From NCBI GenBank assembly GCA_902553145.1, contig CACDKD010000001.1:25786-89785 (forward strand): a stretch of 64,000 bases of DNA, read 5' to 3'. This document shows positions 17,947 through 26,878 of this stretch, piece after piece (the first letter of the stretch is position 1; every line of letters starts with the position of its first letter). The notes under the pieces are model-generated. The model did no database searches, had not been told where the DNA came from, and worked only from the letters and a program-made list of their open reading frames with translations. The stretch is from an uncultured Gammaproteobacteria bacterium (GTDB lineage Bacteria > Pseudomonadota > Gammaproteobacteria > Steroidobacterales > UBA11654). Both the position numbers and the translations under genes were made by a program.

Positions 17947-18999
17947 TTATAATCGATCAATAATTTTTTTGACTGCTTTTGATGTCGCTATTGAATTCAT
18001 TTTTTGTGCCTTGATGAAGGCCATATTTTTTTTCAATCTCTGAACTTTGGTGTCACTTATATCTATGATTACAGGGTTAATTTGTATATCAATATGGCTT
18101 AGAGAATGTGTAAATGAATCCAAATCGCTTTGACAATTAAACTTGTTAATACCAGTATTTGACTTTATCCAAGACTCAACTTTTTCATCCGTCTCTAGAG
18201 CTGGAAAAGACCATAATCCAGGCCAGATGCCTTTCGCATCTCTTTGTTCTAGTAAAAATCTATCTTCGGATCTGATCACTAAAAAATTGTATTCGATTTT
18301 CCTTTTTTGCTTTTTTGCTTTCTTTTGAGGGATCAGATCAACCTTGCCCTCTTTCCTTGCGACACAGCTTTTAACAACAGGACATTGATCACATTGATAT
18401 TTTTTTGGCAAACAAACTGTGGCTCCTAAATCCATAATTGCTTGCGTGTATACATCGTATTCATTATCTGGAGTACAACTTTCTGAGAGTTTCCATATTC
18501 TTCTTAATGAATCTGCTTTAGTTAAATCTCCCTCTATAAAAAAATGCCTTGAAAGGACTCTCTTTACATTGCCATCCATGATTGCTCTGGGTTCGATGTT
18601 ATTGAGTGAAAGAATTGCGCCTGCTGTTGATGGTCCTATACCGGGCAATGCATTTATTTCATCATAATTTCGAGGAAATATTCCCCCGTAATCGTCTTTT
18701 ATGATCACTGCAGCCTTGTGAAGATTTCTCGCTCTTGAATAGTAACCAAGACCGGACCAATGTGACATAACTTCTGATTGTTTTGCGTTTGCAAGGTCAT
18801 TAATTTCAGGGAAACTAGAGATAAACTTTGTGAAATATGGAATTACAGTTTTTACTTGTGTTTGTTGCAACATAATTTCTGAGACCCATGTTCTATATGG
18901 TGTTTTATTTTTTTGCCACGGTAGATCTTTTCTTCCGTGCTCACTCCACCACTGAAGAATTGGTTTCGTAAATATCTCTTGGGGATTTTGTTTGGTCAA
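17947..18999 (-). CDS. mutY: A/G-specific adenine DNA glycosylase
   Basis: A 350-residue base-excision repair enzyme that removes adenine mispaired with 8-oxoguanine. The catalytic Glu lies in SEIMLQQTQV, the helix-hairpin-helix in LPGIGPSTAGAIL, and the [4Fe-4S] cysteines in CLPKKYQCDQCPVVKSC. The C-terminal NUDIX-like domain that recognises 8-oxoG begins around residue 230 (EYNFLVIRSED). Together with mutM in this window it forms the GO repair system. It is followed by yggX. Confidence 0.97.
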   Translation of the reverse strand: MTKQNPQEIFTKPILQWWSEHGRKDLPWQKNKTPYRTWVSEIMLQQTQVKTVIPYFTKFISSFPEINDLANAKQSEVMSHWSGLGYYSRARNLHKAAVIIKDDYGGIFPRNYDEINALPGIGPSTAGAILSLNNIEPRAIMDGNVKRVLSRHFFIEGDLTKADSLRRIWKLSESCTPDNEYDVYTQAIMDLGATVCLPKKYQCDQCPVVKSCVARKEGKVDLIPQKKAKKQKRKIEYNFLVIRSEDRFLLEQRDAKGIWPGLWSFPALETDEKVESWIKSNTGINKFNCQSDLDSFTHSLSHIDIQINPVIIDISDTKVQRLKKNMAFIKAQKMNSIATSKAVKKIIDRL

Positions 19000-19001
19000 T
19001 T

Positions 19002-19670
19002 CTAGCCAATGATTTTTGTGACGCCTATAAATGCCACAATAAAAATCAGGATATAGGTGGCATGAACCCAGATTAGTGTTTTACTCATACCGCCACTGAT
19101 TTCTGACTCTAAGTCAGGAGAAGAACCCTCGATCGCGAGCCTTTCGAATGATTGTCCAAGGGGGAAAAAGGCGATTTCAATTCCCAGTATGGTCAAATTT
19201 ATGAGTCCATATAAACCAACCTTTAATGCAACTGAATTTGCCTCATACGGTCCATTTCCCATAAATGAAGATAATGAAATAACAATCAACCCAATACCAA
19301 GTGATGCAACAATGAATCGGTTAATTTTGGAAAGGTTCTGTCCAAATGGCTTATCAAGATTTGCTGCGCCACCAACATTGATAACCAACCATGCAAAGGT
19401 AAAAATCCACATTAAAGCCAGTGTGATTGTCGAGGGCTCAATGTAACCCAGTGTTGCTGAGAGATGAACTCCAAATGGGAGTGCCATAACCCACATTACT
19501 CTAGGGAGAAGCTCAATCTTTAATGCCATCTCCAGCATTTGAAACCTTGCCTCAATCCCAAGATTGGGATCGACTGATCTCTTTGAGCAAAGCATCACAC
19601 CGACGTCTGTTCCGAGCCAAAACACAAACATACAAATATGAAGAAATTTCCAAATCTCATATTCAGCCAT
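19002..19670 (-). CDS. Hypothetical multi-pass membrane protein
   Basis: A 222-residue protein with about six hydrophobic segments, for example ICMFVFWLGTDVGVML, ITLALMWIFTFAWLVI and FIVASLGIGLIVISL, ending in YILIFIVAFIGV. A histidine in the first helix (KFLHICMF) and another near the last helix (LIWVHATYIL) resemble haem- or metal-binding membrane families such as CopD-like or DUF2269-like proteins, but I cannot confirm a family. It lies 2 bp upstream of mutY and 3 bp downstream of the 91-residue gene, so it is in the same transcription unit. Confidence 0.65.
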   Translation of the reverse strand: MAEYEIWKFLHICMFVFWLGTDVGVMLCSKRSVDPNLGIEARFQMLEMALKIELLPRVMWVMALPFGVHLSATLGYIEPSTITLALMWIFTFAWLVINVGGAANLDKPFGQNLSKINRFIVASLGIGLIVISLSSFMGNGPYEANSVALKVGLYGLINLTILGIEIAFFPLGQSFERLAIEGSSPDLESEISGGMSKTLIWVHATYILIFIVAFIGVTKIIG

Positions 19671-19673
19671 GGT

Positions 19674-19949
19674 TTAGTCCCTTTTTACTTCTGGTTCTAC
19701 GGTCTCGCCATCTAGTTGCCATGAATAAAGCTCCCCAATGTATTGAGACAATAGAAAACTGATCTCCTCTGACTCACCGTCTGCCTCGAGGGCTTCAAGA
19801 TTTCTTTGTGCAAGTTCTATGGCTCTTGCAACCCTATAATCTCTGAAGGCTTGACTTTTCTGCATTGCTTTAGAGATTTCCATTTGATCAAGGAAGTCTT
19901 GGGTAATAGCTACATTGACTCCAGACCATGAAAGATTAATTTCGCTCAC
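19674..19949 (-). CDS. Hypothetical small acidic protein (91 aa)
   Basis: Not recognised. A soluble, mostly helical 91-residue protein with many acidic residues (ALEADGESEE) and a central ARAIELAQRNLEAL helix. No signal peptide, cysteines or metal motif is visible. It is the first gene of a run that continues with the membrane protein, mutY, yggX and tRNA-Phe, with small gaps throughout. Confidence 0.6.
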   Translation of the reverse strand: MSEINLSWSGVNVAITQDFLDQMEISKAMQKSQAFRDYRVARAIELAQRNLEALEADGESEEISFLLSQYIGELYSWQLDGETVEPEVKRD

Positions 19950-20094
19950 AATTTTTCCCCGTATGCTTTTGATTATCTAGATTATCATTAAATCGAAATA
20001 TTTTGACAATACTTTATCTGGTTACTGTTTTCCCTTTATCGTCTAATTGTTTTCATATATATTCATTTAATAATCTTGTTTTTAGGAGTTGTCA

Positions 20095-21000
20095 ATGAGA
20101 CCACATGTGGAATTAATTCAACAAAGCGATCTTTGCTGGCATCCTGCTGAGCTTCATGCAGGAACAGGAAGAGCGATGCAAAGAAATCTGTCTTATGATG
20201 AGGAAGATGGATCTTGTTCAACAAAAATAGTTTTTGAGACTGCTTGGGATCGACCTGGAGGATATCACGAAGCAGACACCGAGTGGTTTGTGCTTGAGGG
20301 TAAAGTAAAAATGGGCAATGAGACATTCGGACCAGGCATGTATTGGAGAGCACCAGCGGGCCTAAGAGTTCCCGATATAAGTGTTGATAAAGGGTCTGAG
20401 GTTCTAATATTCCGAGAGTACGGCGATTGGGGTTTTTCTGTATCTGAATCTGATAAAAGTGAGTTTATTCCAGAAGGCGGAAATACTGCATCGGAAGAGC
20501 CAGGGAAATTAACCATTTGTGATTCAGCAAAAATGGACTGGATGGACAACATATACGAAGGAGATTCCCAAAGATTCCTTCAATTAAAAATCCTATACCA
20601 TGATCCTTCTCCAGAGGGAGAAAATGAAAAAGGATTTATTACTCTCCTGGGATGGGCTCCCCCAGGATGGTCCGATAATAGACTAATCCATCATCCTGTA
20701 TTTGAAGAAGCCTATACATTGACAGGGCACATGGAGTATAACTTTGGTCGATTCACGCCAGGGACATATTTCTTTAGGCCAGCAAAAGTAAAGCACGGTC
20801 ACTTCATAACTGGAGAGGAAATGGGATGTAGTTGGATATTCAGACTGGATGGATCACTGATCAACTGGGTTACATTAAATTCTCAAGTAATTGTGAAGGG
20901 CGATGCCGTGAACTATGATCCAGAAACACAAGGATTTGTTATGGCAGGCTTGCCTGTGAGGTCAAAATCAACAGGTCCATGGGATCTAGACGGCCAGTAG
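20095..21000 (+). CDS. Bicupin-type protein (DUF4437-like)
   Basis: A 301-residue protein with two cupin-like beta-barrels. The first, about residues 55-120, contains GGYHEADTEWFVLEGK and GPGMYWRAPAGL. The second, about residues 205-265, contains HHPVFEEAYTLTGHMEY and PGTYFFRPAKVKHGHF. Both keep His/Glu residues suitable for one metal each. The ORF track start at 20089 is a TTG; the ATG at 20095 has TAGGAG upstream and is preferred. It opens a plus-strand run toward the amidohydrolase and acyl-CoA synthetase. A dioxygenase or isomerase role is possible, unproven. Confidence 0.72.
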   Translation: MRPHVELIQQSDLCWHPAELHAGTGRAMQRNLSYDEEDGSCSTKIVFETAWDRPGGYHEADTEWFVLEGKVKMGNETFGPGMYWRAPAGLRVPDISVDKGSEVLIFREYGDWGFSVSESDKSEFIPEGGNTASEEPGKLTICDSAKMDWMDNIYEGDSQRFLQLKILYHDPSPEGENEKGFITLLGWAPPGWSDNRLIHHPVFEEAYTLTGHMEYNFGRFTPGTYFFRPAKVKHGHFITGEEMGCSWIFRLDGSLINWVTLNSQVIVKGDAVNYDPETQGFVMAGLPVRSKSTGPWDLDGQ

Positions 21001-21055
21001 AAACTCGCAGCTCTTGATCATTTGATAAATTCATTAATGTTCCATCATTGAAAAT

Positions 21056-21910
21056 ATGAGCGGAATCATCGACATTGTAGTAAACCTCTATACACCTACA
21101 GAAGTGGGTCTTGGACAAACTGGGCTGGATGACGAATTCAAGGAACAAGTCCGAATGCCTGAGGAAATGAGGCCTGGTGTCACTATCCCAGACTACATTA
21201 AAAAAATGGATAACGCAGGAATTGAACGCTCATTATTGATCGCAGTTCGAGCAGGAGATATAAGAGTAGAGGAATCTTTTGAAGTGCCATATGAAAGTGT
21301 TCATAAGGTTTGTCTTGAAAACCCTGACCGATTTTCTGGATTGGCAGGAATTGATCCTTTCAGAGGAATGGAAGGCTTAAGAGATTTAGAATATGCGGTC
21401 AAGGAAATGGGATTTGTTGGGGCACATCTATACCCCCATTGGTGCGAACTACCGCCCAATCACAGGAAATACTATCCATACTATGCAAAGTGTTGTGAGC
21501 TCGGTATACCAATTATGATGCAGGTTGGTCACAATTTAATCTATTCCAGAAATAGGCGCCTACCCAGCGTTGGGAAACCAATATACCTTGATGAGGTTGC
21601 GATTGATTTTCCTGAATTGAAGCTGATTGGAATTCACATAGGTATTCCTTGGACTGATGAGATGATATCCATGTGCTGGAAACATGAAAATATCTATACT
21701 GCCGGTGATGCCTATGCACCAAAATATTGGCCAGAATCGTTTGTTCACTATGCAAATTCTTATGGGCAAAACAAAGTGCTCTTTGGAACAGACTGGCCTG
21801 TGATTGATCCTGAGAGAGCAGTAAAAGAATTCAATGATCTTAATTTTAGAGAGGCTGCGTCTCAGAAAATATTGAGAGAGAATGCTTTGGAAGTCTTCAG
21901 TTTAAGTTAA
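21056..21910 (+). CDS. Amidohydrolase-2 (ACMSD-like) family protein lacking the usual HxH
   Basis: A 284-residue TIM-barrel protein of the amidohydrolase-2 group, which includes decarboxylases and hydrolases acting on aromatic-ring cleavage products. Later barrel motifs are present: histidine in MQVGHNLIYS, histidine in LIGIHIGIPW and aspartate in VLFGTDWPVID. At strand 1, where the family normally has HxH, it reads IIDIVVNLYTP, so the first two metal ligands are absent. It is followed 12 bp later by the acyl-CoA synthetase. Activity may be non-hydrolytic or use a different metal arrangement. Confidence 0.78.
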   Translation: MSGIIDIVVNLYTPTEVGLGQTGLDDEFKEQVRMPEEMRPGVTIPDYIKKMDNAGIERSLLIAVRAGDIRVEESFEVPYESVHKVCLENPDRFSGLAGIDPFRGMEGLRDLEYAVKEMGFVGAHLYPHWCELPPNHRKYYPYYAKCCELGIPIMMQVGHNLIYSRNRRLPSVGKPIYLDEVAIDFPELKLIGIHIGIPWTDEMISMCWKHENIYTAGDAYAPKYWPESFVHYANSYGQNKVLFGTDWPVIDPERAVKEFNDLNFREAASQKILRENALEVFSLS

Positions 21911-21922
21911 GACTTTTTTCTC

Positions 21923-23446
21923 ATGATTACTGATCTGCCATCCTCATTCAAGCATACCGTTATCTCTGATGGAATATTATCTGCTTGTTCTCAGAGTCCC
22001 TCTAAAGTTGCATATAAACATGGGCAAAAGACAAGAACATATCATGAACTGAAGCAGAGAATTGACTCAATTTCTGGGATTATCCATTCTTTTCAGACTC
22101 CAAACAAATGCAATATTGCAATTGTTGCATCTAATTCGATTGAGTATATGGAAATTGTTCTAGCTGCCTCCAAGTTGGGTCATCCAATTGCCACCGTTAA
22201 CCCCAAATTGACAGCAAATGATATTGTTTCAATCTGCGAAGATGCTGAAGCAAAATTGGTATTTGTTGATCAGAAAGTCTCATCTTTGCTGGTTGGTAGA
22301 AATATCCGAGGTGTTCAAGAGATTATTGGAATAGATAACGAGATGGAAACCCTTATCGCTCAAACTGAATGCCCAAGTCAGCTTCCAACCATTAAAGAAA
22401 AAGAAACATTTACAATCCCTTACACATCTGGGACGACAGGAAAACCAAAAGGTGTTTTAGTGCCCCATCGATCAAGAGCTCTGACTCTTTATGGGATGGC
22501 AGATGCTTATGGTTGTTTTTCTTCTGATGATCGCTTTCTTTCTATTGCCCCAATGTGCCATGGCGCTGGGATGATCTTTTCATTAGCACCCATATTTTTT
22601 GGAGGCTATGCAGAGATTATGGATGACTTCAATCCTGAATTGGTAATGAAAACTCTTGAAGACGAGGAAATGACAGGTTTTTTTGGAGTTCCAACCCATT
22701 TTTATGGGATGCTAGGCGTAGATCAATCCATTCTTGACAACTGCTCTGGAAGCTCATTAAAAACGATCATATCAAACGCAGCCGCACTGCCACAATCATT
22801 AAAAGAAAAGATTGTTAAACATTTTGGAGAGGGGCTGCTTTATGAATGTTATGGTTCAACGGAAGGTGGAATTATTTCAAATCTAGGGCCAGATGACCAA
22901 TTAAGAAAAAAGCAATGTGTCGGAGAGCCCTTTCCTTTTACAGAGATAAAAATTTTAAATAATGATGGTGATGAATGCGGGCCAAATGAGGTTGGGGAAG
23001 TTTTCACAAGCAGTCCATATATATTTAATGGCTACTGGCAAAAAGAAAAAGAAACTCAAGATGCTTTTGACGGAGAATGGCTTACAGTAGGCGACCTTGC
23101 TAAAAAAGACGAAGATGGGTTCCTATACATAGTCGATAGAAAAAAAGACATGATCATCTCGGGTGGAGTCAATATTTATCCAAGGGAAATTGAAGAAGTG
23201 CTCTTAGAGCACCCAGAGATTAATGATATTGCTATTGTTGGTGAGCCTGATGAAAAATGGGGTGAAATCATTAAGGCATTTATTGTTTTCAAAGAAGAGG
23301 AACTTTCCCTTGATGTGATTCAAGATTTTTGTAGTAATAAAATCGCGTCTATTAAAATGCCAAAGATTATTGAAACAATTGATGCATTACCAAGAAATGC
23401 CAATGGCAAAGTACTCAAAAACGAATTAAGAGGAACAAAATCATGA
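21923..23446 (+). CDS. AMP-dependent acyl-CoA synthetase/ligase
   Basis: A 507-residue ANL-superfamily enzyme that activates a carboxylic acid to its CoA thioester via an acyl-adenylate. The P-loop motif is IPYTSGTTGKPKGV, the A5 motif is YECYGSTEGG, the hinge is VDRKKDMIISGGVNIYP, and the catalytic lysine is in PRNANGKVLKNEL. It overlaps the next gene by 4 bp. The neighbours suggest an aromatic or other unusual acid rather than a fatty acid, but residues alone do not tell. Confidence 0.9.
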   Translation: MITDLPSSFKHTVISDGILSACSQSPSKVAYKHGQKTRTYHELKQRIDSISGIIHSFQTPNKCNIAIVASNSIEYMEIVLAASKLGHPIATVNPKLTANDIVSICEDAEAKLVFVDQKVSSLLVGRNIRGVQEIIGIDNEMETLIAQTECPSQLPTIKEKETFTIPYTSGTTGKPKGVLVPHRSRALTLYGMADAYGCFSSDDRFLSIAPMCHGAGMIFSLAPIFFGGYAEIMDDFNPELVMKTLEDEEMTGFFGVPTHFYGMLGVDQSILDNCSGSSLKTIISNAAALPQSLKEKIVKHFGEGLLYECYGSTEGGIISNLGPDDQLRKKQCVGEPFPFTEIKILNNDGDECGPNEVGEVFTSSPYIFNGYWQKEKETQDAFDGEWLTVGDLAKKDEDGFLYIVDRKKDMIISGGVNIYPREIEEVLLEHPEINDIAIVGEPDEKWGEIIKAFIVFKEEELSLDVIQDFCSNKIASIKMPKIIETIDALPRNANGKVLKNELRGTKS

Positions 23447-24081
23447 GCCTGAAAAAAATCTCCGTAGATTTCTACTTTGATTATAGTTGCCCTTGGACTT
23501 ATTTTGGCTTCAAACGATTGATTCAAACTGCAACCAGAACTGCATCGGACATCATCTGGAAGCCCATAAATCTTGAGATAATGAGAGAGATTCTTGATAA
23601 ACCGAAAGCAAGTACAACTAACTATCAAAAAAATTACAGAAAAAAAGATCTACAAGACTGGGCAAACTATTGCACAGTGGTCATAAATCAAATGGAAAAT
23701 ATTGATCATAGAGTTTCAATGGCTGCATCCAGAGGTGTGGCTCATGCTGTTGATGAGGGTCTTATAAAAGAGTACTCAGAGGAAGTTTTTAAAGCTTTTT
23801 TCAGTGATTCTAAAGATATTTCGGATAAGAAAATCTTACTAGAGATTGCCGAAAATATTGGTTTGAATGGAAAACTTGAAGATTCTTTGGATGACGACTC
23901 ATTAGATCTTGTGATAGAAGAAAACTCTAAAGAGCTTGCTCAACGAGGTGGATATGGAAGTCCTACAATGTTTGTCGAAAATCAGATGTTTTTTGGGAAT
24001 GATCGAATGAATCTGGTTGAGTTTGCAATTGGACAAGCAAGCGGTAGAGTATTAGTGATTCCTGGACAGCACAACACATAG
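23443..24081 (+). CDS. DsbA-family / 2-hydroxychromene-2-carboxylate isomerase-like (kappa GST fold)
   Basis: A 212-residue thioredoxin-fold protein with an inserted helical domain, as in HCCA isomerases and kappa-class GSTs. The N-terminal segment FYFDYSCPWTYFGFKRL aligns with the glutathione-binding site of that group and is not a CxxC redox site. GYGSPTMFVENQMFFGNDR is the family C-terminal signature with the cis-Pro. HCCA isomerase acts in naphthalene catabolism, and the surrounding genes fit aromatic breakdown. Start overlaps the ligase stop (ATGA). Confidence 0.82.
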   Translation: MSLKKISVDFYFDYSCPWTYFGFKRLIQTATRTASDIIWKPINLEIMREILDKPKASTTNYQKNYRKKDLQDWANYCTVVINQMENIDHRVSMAASRGVAHAVDEGLIKEYSEEVFKAFFSDSKDISDKKILLEIAENIGLNGKLEDSLDDDSLDLVIEENSKELAQRGGYGSPTMFVENQMFFGNDRMNLVEFAIGQASGRVLVIPGQHNT

Positions 24082-24104
24082 TGTTTTTGTGATACATTAT
24101 TTGT

Positions 24105-26876
24105 ATGGTCGCCATGTCCAAATTTAACAGAAGAAACTTTTTAAAAGGCTCTGCATCATTGGGTCTTGCGTTGAATTATTCTTCATCGGCTGTTGCGGTT
24201 GACACTCAGACCCAATATCGTTCCTGGGAAGACGTCGCAAGAAAAAAATGGACTTGGGATAAAGTCAGTAGATCCACACACGGCACCAACTGCACTGGTC
24301 AGTGCGCTTTCAATGTTTATGTAAAAAATGGCGTGGTCTGGAGAGAAGAGCAACAAGGTGAATACGGTTCTTCTGGAGATGCTCCTGATTATGGGCCAAG
24401 AGGATGTCAAAAAGGATTGAGTCATTCTCGTTACATGTATGGTAAACAGAGAATACTTTATCCTCTGAAACGAGTCGGAGAAAGGGGCGAAGGAAAGTGG
24501 GAAAGGATCACCTGGGAACAAGCCATGTTGGAGATTGCAGATAAATTCATAGATCACTCTGTTGAGCATGGGCCGGAAGCAATCACATGTGGGCTTGGTA
24601 CGCAAATGGTCATGAAAAGAGCTTCTTATGCCAGCATTATGCGATTTGCAAATATCACTGGGGTTCAGATGCCAGAGGCATTTGCAGGAGTCGGTGACTT
24701 ATTCTCTGGAGCTCAAATCACTCTTGGGCATGTCACGCTTGGTAACACAATGGCTGAGATTTATAAATCCAAGTGTTGCTTGATTTGGTTCTGCAATCCG
24801 GCAGTCACAAGAATACCTGACGCTCATTTTTTCTGGGAAGCAAAATACAATGGGACTGAAGTAATCTCAATCTCGCCAGACTTTAACGCCACAGCAATGC
24901 ATGCCAGCAAATGGCTTAATCCAAAACCTGGAAGTGATATTGCTCTTGCAATGGCAATGATTGAAACCATCATAAGTGACAAGAGTTATGATGAGGATTA
25001 CATGAGGGAGCAATCGGATCTCCCATTTTTGGTAAGGAAAGACAACTTAAAATATTTAAGAGAGACGGATCTGCCCCAAGCTTCGGCTGATGCGAAAGAT
25101 AATCGGTTTTATTTTTGGGATGAAAAGAATGATCAGTTAACTGAAGCACCTGGAACCGGAACACCTCCTGTGCCACCTCCTGGTACGCCCGAACATCTCA
25201 TACCGCCTATGCCTTCTATTGACCTTCAGGGACTAAAACCAGCGATTGAGGGTTCGTGGACCATTGAAACAAAAGATGGTCCGGTCGAGGTCACGACTGT
25301 TTTCGAACTGGTCAAACAAAGATCGTCGGAACACACTCCTGAATATGCTGAAGAAATAACTGGCATAAGTGCTAAAGTCATTAGAGACGTAGCAAGAAAA
25401 TTTGCTAGCTCGAAGCCGGGGATGATCTACGCAGGTTATCGAGCCTCGAAATATCTTCATGGGGATCTATTGCAAAGAGCATTATTTTTATTGCTTTGCA
25501 TCACTGGCAATACTGGCAAAGAAGGTGGTGGTCTTACCATCACAAACCTTGCAAAAGATGAAAGCGCCCTTTTTCCATTCGCTCTCAAAAATCCAATTGC
25601 AGCCTTCCGTGTAGCCACGCTCTCAAGATGGGACTATGTTCATGCAAACATGAAAGAATTCAATGAAGAAATGTATGGAAAAGAACTGGCTGATGAATAC
25701 GATCATCATTTCAAAGAGTCAGTTAAAAATGGGTGGTTTCCAGACTATTCAAAGAAACCTTGGAAGATGGGACTCTTTTCAGGAACCAATGCTGCCAGCT
25801 GGAGATCGTCCGGAAAAAGATGGAGAGAAAATGCTTTTAGTAAGCTGGAAACCATTGCGACTTTTGCTACCGATATGGGTGCTACAGCAATGTATTCTGA
25901 TTATGTATTGCCGATCTCGCATCACTATGAAAGACATGACTTCCACCTAGAACCAAGAACGCCGTATATGCAGGTCATAGACAAAGCGGTCGAGCCTTTG
26001 GGAGAGAGTGTCGATGACTGGACTGCATATAAAAGACTTGCCGAAGCAATCTCCATTCGAGCAAAAGAAAGAAACATAAGCCCCATACCTGATAATGTTG
26101 TGGGCGTTCCGTTTGCGAGAGATATGACAAAATATCACGATGACTTCACCGATGAAGGGAAAATTAAGTCCGTGAAAGATGTTATTCAATTCCTTCTGGA
26201 CAATACCACAGGCATCCAAAACGTTAAATATGAGGAACTTGCGGCAAAAGGTTTTTTGAGAAATAAAGGCTCTGAAACCACGCTCCATTCAAAAGAGTCG
26301 CCCTTTTTCTCAGAGATTTATGACAATGTTAGGGAAAAGACCGGTTACAAGACTTTGACCCACAGGCAACAATTTTATATTGACCACGACTGGTTTGTTA
26401 AATTCGATGAAGCATTGCCAGGACATAAAGATGCTTTAATCAATGAAGGCTATCCCATGAAAATGCTCATGGGCCATGCTAGGCATGGTATTCATAGCAT
26501 GTGGCGTGATGACAGCTTTCTTCTCAGCCTTCAAAGAGGGGAACCTGATGTCTATGTCAATCCAGAAGATGCAAAAACCAAGGATGTTGTGGATGGCGAG
26601 CTAATCAGAGTTTTTAGCAAATCAGGATCGTTTATTGCTCAAGCACATGTAACCTCAGCGATGGGCCCTAATATGCTCTACATGTATCATGGGTGGGACC
26701 CAATGATGTTCAGAGGTCGTGAGAATTTTGGTGCAGTCGTTCAAACAGGAGGTCTTATAAAGCCCACGTCTTTAGTGGGAGACTATGAGCATTTGGGATG
26801 GAAACCCTTTGCTTATGAACCCAACCATACCTTTCATGACTTCACATGTGATTTTGAAAAGTACTCAGAAGCCTAA
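24105..26876 (+). CDS. Type II DMSO-reductase-family molybdopterin oxidoreductase, catalytic subunit (Tat-exported)
   Basis: A 923-residue molybdoenzyme catalytic subunit. It begins with a Tat signal (FNRRNFLKGSASLGLALN). The FS0 cluster site reads H-x3-C-x3-C (HGTNCTGQC, H59/C63/C67) with a fourth ligand in GPRGCQKG (C101). This His-ligated pattern is typical of the type II group, which includes DMS, ethylbenzene, selenate and perchlorate enzymes. A candidate Mo ligand Asp is in AGVGDLFSG. C-terminal cofactor-binding segments (LMGHARHGIHSMWRD) are present. No iron-sulfur beta, haem gamma or chaperone gene is adjacent; a convergent MFS gene follows after 2 bp. Substrate unknown. Confidence 0.88.
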   Translation: MVAMSKFNRRNFLKGSASLGLALNYSSSAVAVDTQTQYRSWEDVARKKWTWDKVSRSTHGTNCTGQCAFNVYVKNGVVWREEQQGEYGSSGDAPDYGPRGCQKGLSHSRYMYGKQRILYPLKRVGERGEGKWERITWEQAMLEIADKFIDHSVEHGPEAITCGLGTQMVMKRASYASIMRFANITGVQMPEAFAGVGDLFSGAQITLGHVTLGNTMAEIYKSKCCLIWFCNPAVTRIPDAHFFWEAKYNGTEVISISPDFNATAMHASKWLNPKPGSDIALAMAMIETIISDKSYDEDYMREQSDLPFLVRKDNLKYLRETDLPQASADAKDNRFYFWDEKNDQLTEAPGTGTPPVPPPGTPEHLIPPMPSIDLQGLKPAIEGSWTIETKDGPVEVTTVFELVKQRSSEHTPEYAEEITGISAKVIRDVARKFASSKPGMIYAGYRASKYLHGDLLQRALFLLLCITGNTGKEGGGLTITNLAKDESALFPFALKNPIAAFRVATLSRWDYVHANMKEFNEEMYGKELADEYDHHFKESVKNGWFPDYSKKPWKMGLFSGTNAASWRSSGKRWRENAFSKLETIATFATDMGATAMYSDYVLPISHHYERHDFHLEPRTPYMQVIDKAVEPLGESVDDWTAYKRLAEAISIRAKERNISPIPDNVVGVPFARDMTKYHDDFTDEGKIKSVKDVIQFLLDNTTGIQNVKYEELAAKGFLRNKGSETTLHSKESPFFSEIYDNVREKTGYKTLTHRQQFYIDHDWFVKFDEALPGHKDALINEGYPMKMLMGHARHGIHSMWRDDSFLLSLQRGEPDVYVNPEDAKTKDVVDGELIRVFSKSGSFIAQAHVTSAMGPNMLYMYHGWDPMMFRGRENFGAVVQTGGLIKPTSLVGDYEHLGWKPFAYEPNHTFHDFTCDFEKYSEA

Positions 26877-26878
26877 AG

